Assembly: GCA_963210315.1 (NCBI GenBank)
Contig: OY723300.1
Span: 1,612,001-1,676,000 of the forward strand
Source: Rhynchopus euleeides
Taxonomy: Eukaryota; Euglenozoa; Diplonemea; Diplonemida; Diplonemidae
Reading direction: 5' to 3'
Length of the DNA: 64,000 nucleotides
The position numbers and the translations under genes were made by a program. Positions 60,193-64,000 of this stretch are shown here, in pieces. Under the pieces are notes generated by a model that was not told the origin of the DNA, did no database searches, and was given only the letters and a program-made list of their open reading frames with translations. How positions within the stretch are numbered: the stretch's first letter is position 1; every line of letters begins with the position of its first letter.

Positions 60193-61449
60193 TTACTTCT
60201 TCTTGGGCTTGCTGGGGCAAGTCTGCATGTTGTGCCCAGGCTTCCTACACCCTTTGCAGAGCCTGCGGTGTTTGTTGGGAGTCTGGGTGGTCGGGGACGC
60301 TGCGCGCTTCTTTTCGGAGGACTGGGAGGACTGGGAAGGCTGTGTCTGTGTGAGAGAGTTCACACGAACCGGCTTCGCCCATGCCAAGATGCTTGTCTGT
60401 TGGGTTGGCTGAGACACAACTTTCTTTTGGGTGGACTGCTTCTCTGTGCTCTCTTTTGCCTTCCCGTCCAACCCAGGTTCAAGGTCCGCACCACCAGCCT
60501 CAGGGGATGTTTCTGTGCTTGGTGCGAAGGTGAGGTCCGGACAAAGGGAGCTCTTCACGAACCCGTCCTCCTCACCCGACACCTTCAGCACGTACCCCAT
60601 ATCCCGCAAGCGCTGGGCTACCACCTCCCCCCTCACACTTTCCACCGACTTTCCCCAAACAGCTCCAACAGAGGTGCACATGGCCTCGCGGTACCACCTC
60701 TCTGTGAAGCGACAATCCTGGCGAAAACCTTCGGCTGTTGATTTCTTTATCTCGAGACGGGCTTTGTCCTTGAGCCCTTCCAGGTGAGTGTGGAAGGCAG
60801 CCTTGAATGGTGCAAATGCATGCACATCAAGGTACTGCACTGTTCCTGTCAACCCACCTGGAATGACCGCTGACTTCGCCCCCGTCTTCCTGTGCAAGTA
60901 CGCAACATTTTTTGGTGCAATGTGTGTTGTCGCCGAGTCATAAATGACAAGCACGTTTTTGTTTTTGCAAATGGGGGCCAAGACGCTGTCAATCCACCAC
61001 CGCCACTCGGCTTCTTTGACCCAGCCGGTTTTCTGGAAAGTACAGTTAACCCCCGAGTCTTTGTGAATCTGATGCTCCTCCTTCTTTATCCTCTCGCCCG
61101 CACCTTTAAAAACGATCGACTGCTTTGTCGCAAGAATGGTCCTGTCTTTCACACTGAACGTGACAGCACCAATCAACGTGGCAAATCTATTTTTTCCAGC
61201 ATCGGTATCGACCACGATGTTGGTGTCAGTGGTGTAGCACAACAGTTTGTCCCTGCGGGTAGAGCTCTTGTACAAGGCAGACTCATCCACATTCACAACC
61301 AGGTCAAAAGTACCAAAGGGGTTGTGCAGCAGCTCGGACCCGATGGAGAGGCGTCTGATGGTGGACCAGAAGCTGTGCAACTGGACCCGGGCTTTTTCAA
61401 GAGAAAGCTTGGCAATGCGCGAAGTACGAAATTGAAACTTGTTTCTCAT
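60193..61449 (-). CDS. Pogo-like DDE transposase with C-terminal zinc knuckle
   Basis: 418 residues from ATG at 61449; an in-frame stop precedes it, so the upstream reading is closed. Catalytic triad readable as Asp55 (VVNVDESALY), Asp171 (VLVIYDSATTH) and Asp208 (GTVQYLDVHAFAPFKAAF), a DD36D spacing with the pogo/Tigger/jerky-type third motif (PGGLTGTVQ.LDV...PFK). It cuts and pastes the element at TA sites. Oddities: only about 50 residues precede the first Asp, too few for the usual pair of HTH/CENP-B DNA-binding domains; and the C-terminus has a CCHC zinc knuckle (CKGCRKPGHNMQTC) before a Lys-rich end, which may take over DNA binding. Alternatively an upstream exon is missed, but only about 200 bp remain to the end of the element. 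Confidence 0.85.
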   Translation of the reverse strand: MRNKFQFRTSRIAKLSLEKARVQLHSFWSTIRRLSIGSELLHNPFGTFDLVVNVDESALYKSSTRRDKLLCYTTDTNIVVDTDAGKNRFATLIGAVTFSVKDRTILATKQSIVFKGAGERIKKEEHQIHKDSGVNCTFQKTGWVKEAEWRWWIDSVLAPICKNKNVLVIYDSATTHIAPKNVAYLHRKTGAKSAVIPGGLTGTVQYLDVHAFAPFKAAFHTHLEGLKDKARLEIKKSTAEGFRQDCRFTERWYREAMCTSVGAVWGKSVESVRGEVVAQRLRDMGYVLKVSGEEDGFVKSSLCPDLTFAPSTETSPEAGGADLEPGLDGKAKESTEKQSTQKKVVSQPTQQTSILAWAKPVRVNSLTQTQPSQSSQSSEKKRAASPTTQTPNKHRRLCKGCRKPGHNMQTCPSKPKKK

Positions 61450-61685
61450 GCTCACTCAAAACACACTGCGCGCGGGTACGCTCCCACTGACTCTTTCGCT
61501 GTGACAAGCAAGCTTGTTTGGGCAAAAATCTCAAAAAAAACGAAAAATTTCCCCAAAAAAAAGGGTGAAAAGTAAGTACTACTATTCAACGGCCCAACGT
61601 GCCCCAGAGCCCCAAAAAAATAAGTACTACTATTCGGCTAAGTACTACTATTCAACTAAGTACGTTTATTTGACCCCCCCCTGTA

Positions 61686-64000
61686 ACGTGTGGGGGGGCA
61701 CAACCCTGTCCAGACCTGGCACTGGGGATGTATGTGTGTGGGGCCTGAACCCTGGATCTTTCGCAGAACCTTATTTTGTGTCCAGATGCCAGATGGGTCT
61801 GTGACGCGAGGGTACGTTACTCTTCTCAGTTGTCTCTTGGGGGGGGGATCGCACCATCACTCCTCCCCTATTCCCTTCCCTTTCTCCATCGCTTTTGTCG
61901 GTAGGGGGGTGGGGGTGGGGCCGTGATGATCAGCGGCTTGCACAGAGAGATTCGCACTCGCTGCCCACCCATCGTCTTCCATAGCATCGCCATCATCAAT
62001 CCTTTTCTTTTGCATTGCTTTTTTGCACTACTGTACCTATGTTACTATTTTTTTCGATTTGTTCATCCGTTTGGTCCATTTGGGGCGCCTTCTCCCTTCC
62101 CCCCCTCTTCTGCCCCTTTTTCCCGTTTTGCCCGAATCGGTCCGGGGGTGCCCAGCAGTTGCATGCTGAGAGTGCACCCCGGTAGTAAAAAAGGAGTGAT
62201 TCTCCGGTGGGCTCACAGCGTTTCTCTTTATCGAACCGCTGTGATTCTTTGGACGGCAAACAGGGGGGGTGTGGGGGGGGGGGGTGGGGGGTGCGGGAGG
62301 ACTTCGATTCGGGCATGCCAAGTCGAATTGCCCCCCCCCCCCCCCCCCGTCCTCTGGATTCTGTATTTTCTTAGCATGGAGTACCATGCCTGAAGCTTGA
62401 AGGTGCAGGGGGGCTTTCTGTGTGCCTAGCTATCTCGTGTTTCAGGTTGTGCTCCACACCCCCCCGCAATGCAGCAGGCTGTGCGGGTGGTGGAAAGCAT
62501 AAAACGCATCAAATAAGGAAGAAATGTGGAAGCGTCAACGCATCAAGGGAGGGCGCGTGGGCCACTCTTGTGGCTTGCAGGATGCCACCCTTGCTGTGTC
62601 GAAAAATATTGTTGCAGTTGCCATGCATCGCTTGAGTGGGTTGTGAGCTACCACCAAGGAGGAGTTCCCCAGCGGCGGGGGTGCTTCTGCAAGGCGCCAG
62701 GGGGGTGTGTAGTGCGCCGCGTCGAAGGAGAACGGTCCGTCGAAACAACAGCGCCTTTCCAAACAGGGCGGCTGTATTTCAGAGCGGGGTTTTCTTGAAG
62801 ACAAAGAGACTGAAACGAACAGCCAGAGTGCGTTTATCCAGCAGAACTGAAGGGTAGCCACCGAGTCGTGTTTCGAGAACGCACACTGGCATCTGGAGGT
62901 GAGTTAGTTATGATAACACAGAACGTACAGAATTGAGTCTTTCTTTAGGGATAAACTGCTAGCTTTTCGCACGAAGAAGACTCGGTGTTCATATCCTGCG
63001 CAGATGCAGTCGCTGGTGTTGACAGGATAGACACTGTTCGTACAAAAAACAAAGAACGCAACTCCAAAGTCTCTTTTTTGAACGAACTCAGTTTGCGCCG
63101 GGTGTGGCTGGGCTTTCCCCCCCGGGGGGAGGTCCATCTAAGCGAACGCGCTTAATTTTTTTACGGAGAGAACCGACTGAAAAACATACCCACACACCCT
63201 CATCCCCCCCGAATCAAACGGCATGTGCCGCTGACAGCTCCTCGCGGGGCTGGGGCCCGCACGACAAGCACACTAAAAGAATTCACTAAAAATCGGCCAG
63301 CGCTTGCCTGAGCAGCCGCAGCCCACAACACAAGGCGCGTCACACACCTCAGCCATCGGGGTGCCTTATGGCGGGAGAGCAGAGAGCTGAAGGGCTGGCC
63401 CGAAACGTCATGTCTTATTGGCTGGTTCATCTCATCGCAGCACCCCCTCGTCTCTCTTGCCGGCTCTGGCCAATTGAAGAACCGAGAATTAAAATAAACA
63501 TTCAACACTTTTGTGTGCGCGTGTTGCACAACGTGCAACACGATGCCACCGCCTGACACGCAACGCACGTCAGGCTGGTGGTTTCTTGAGGCGAACAACG
63601 CAGACAGCAAACCACCCAGGGTACACCCTATGCTACGATAGCCAGGTGGGGGCCTTCGCTTTCCGTTGACACTCTCCCTGTGTGTCATTACTGAGGGAAG
63701 CCTCCCAACCGCTGATGATGGGGGGAGATGCTTAAAACACTGCCAGGGCCCTGCCGGGGGATGTGTGGCCTTGGTATATTTTTTTCCCAACGAACGAACG
63801 ACCCCATTCCCACCATTTCCCCAATAAGATATGTCGAACACCGCCGCCCCGGGAGACTGGGGCGGGCCGGAGGGCGGGAGGGCCGGAGGGAGGGGTGTCA
63901 AAAAGAAAAGGAACAGATCGAGCCCTCGACCTGGATCGTGACACTTCTGTTGTTTCTTTCGTTTATCCCCCCCCCCCCCCCCGCCCCCGCCCCCTCCTCC
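61686..64000. other. Intergenic, no gene supported
   Basis: C-run and mixed spacer. GTGGAAGCGTCAACGCATCAA at about 62526-62546 is a fragment of the retroelement's A-repeat end. A minus-strand frame at 63200-63901 has no recognisable domain and biased composition, and is not called. Confidence 0.5.

Larger units (their letters stand above)
59232..61683 (-). mobile_element. Pogo-like (Tc1/mariner superfamily) DNA transposon
   Basis: Perfect 29-bp inverted ends at 59232-59260 and 61655-61683, beginning CAGGGGGGGGTCAAATAAAC, flanked by TA at 59230-59231 and 61684-61685. Sub-terminal words GTACTACTATTCGGC and TTAGTACTACTATTC are repeated near both ends, and a palindrome GAATAGACGTACT/AGTACGTCTATTC lies at 59329-59355. 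These iterated words are probable transposase binding sites. It encodes one transposase (60193-61449) and carries a nested foldback element (59692-60182). Perfect ends and an intact gene argue for recent activity. Confidence 0.9.

Noticed and set aside
63200-63901. Minus-strand 233-codon frame as a gene
   Set aside because: No domain, biased composition, no supported start, surrounded by spacer.

Overview
This window is from a GC-rich nuclear genome of a microbial eukaryote (protist). The evidence is GT-AG introns at matching positions in two MATE transporters, eukaryotic protein architectures (ubiquitin-like/WD40, EF-hand/WD40, NACHT/WD40 with an ADP-ribosyltransferase domain, AAAP amino-acid transporter), long homopurine/homopyrimidine spacers, and eukaryotic transposons (a tyrosine-recombinase retroelement, a LINE, a pogo-like element, several MITE families). 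I cannot assign the lineage. All ten host-type genes lie on the + strand. Introns are few and short.

Layout. 1-8.3 kb: a tandem array of four copies of an N-terminal ubiquitin-like plus seven-bladed WD40 gene. Copies 1 and 3 look intact, copy 2 has lost its stop and reads into duplicated flank, and copy 4 is split by a poly(A)-tailed retroposon with a 22-bp target duplication. 9.0-15.4 kb: a 2119-residue EF-hand/WD40 protein. 16.5-18.0 kb: a two-exon coiled-coil protein with a myristoylation-type start. 19.0-24.7 kb: an NLR-like protein (ankyrin, R-S-E ADP-ribosyltransferase, NACHT, winged helix, pentapeptide-like repeats, about 14 near-identical WD40 repeats), with a frame break near the end. 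25.7-26.8 kb: a diverged single-copy ubiquitin-like/WD40 gene. 29.0-30.4 kb: an AAAP-family transporter. 44.1-45.6 and 49.9-51.5 kb: two MATE paralogues with one conserved intron each and a mosaic identity pattern.

Mobile elements fill most of the rest. 31.4-34.1 kb is a non-autonomous inverted-repeat element rich in AACGTTATTACCG words. 34.8-40.0 kb holds a 5'-truncated LINE with an unusual Cys/His-rich domain, next to an opposite-strand fragment with the same domain. 40.4-42.3 kb is a nest of TA-flanked palindromic elements. 53.0-57.9 kb is a whole-looking tyrosine-recombinase (DIRS/Ngaro/PAT-type) retroelement with perfect split direct repeats; old copies of its terminal repeats are scattered through the window. 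59.2-61.7 kb is a pogo-like DNA transposon with perfect terminal inverted repeats, carrying a nested 491-bp foldback element with its own 5-bp target duplication.

The most interesting protein-level signal is the NLR-like gene. It joins a probable effector (arginine-type ART), a NACHT switch and a freshly amplified WD40 recognition array, the logic of fast-evolving recognition receptors. It sits within a run of WD40 genes that is itself expanding. The most interesting DNA-level signal is a set of short transposon families whose ends are built from iterated palindromic words and which insert into each other.
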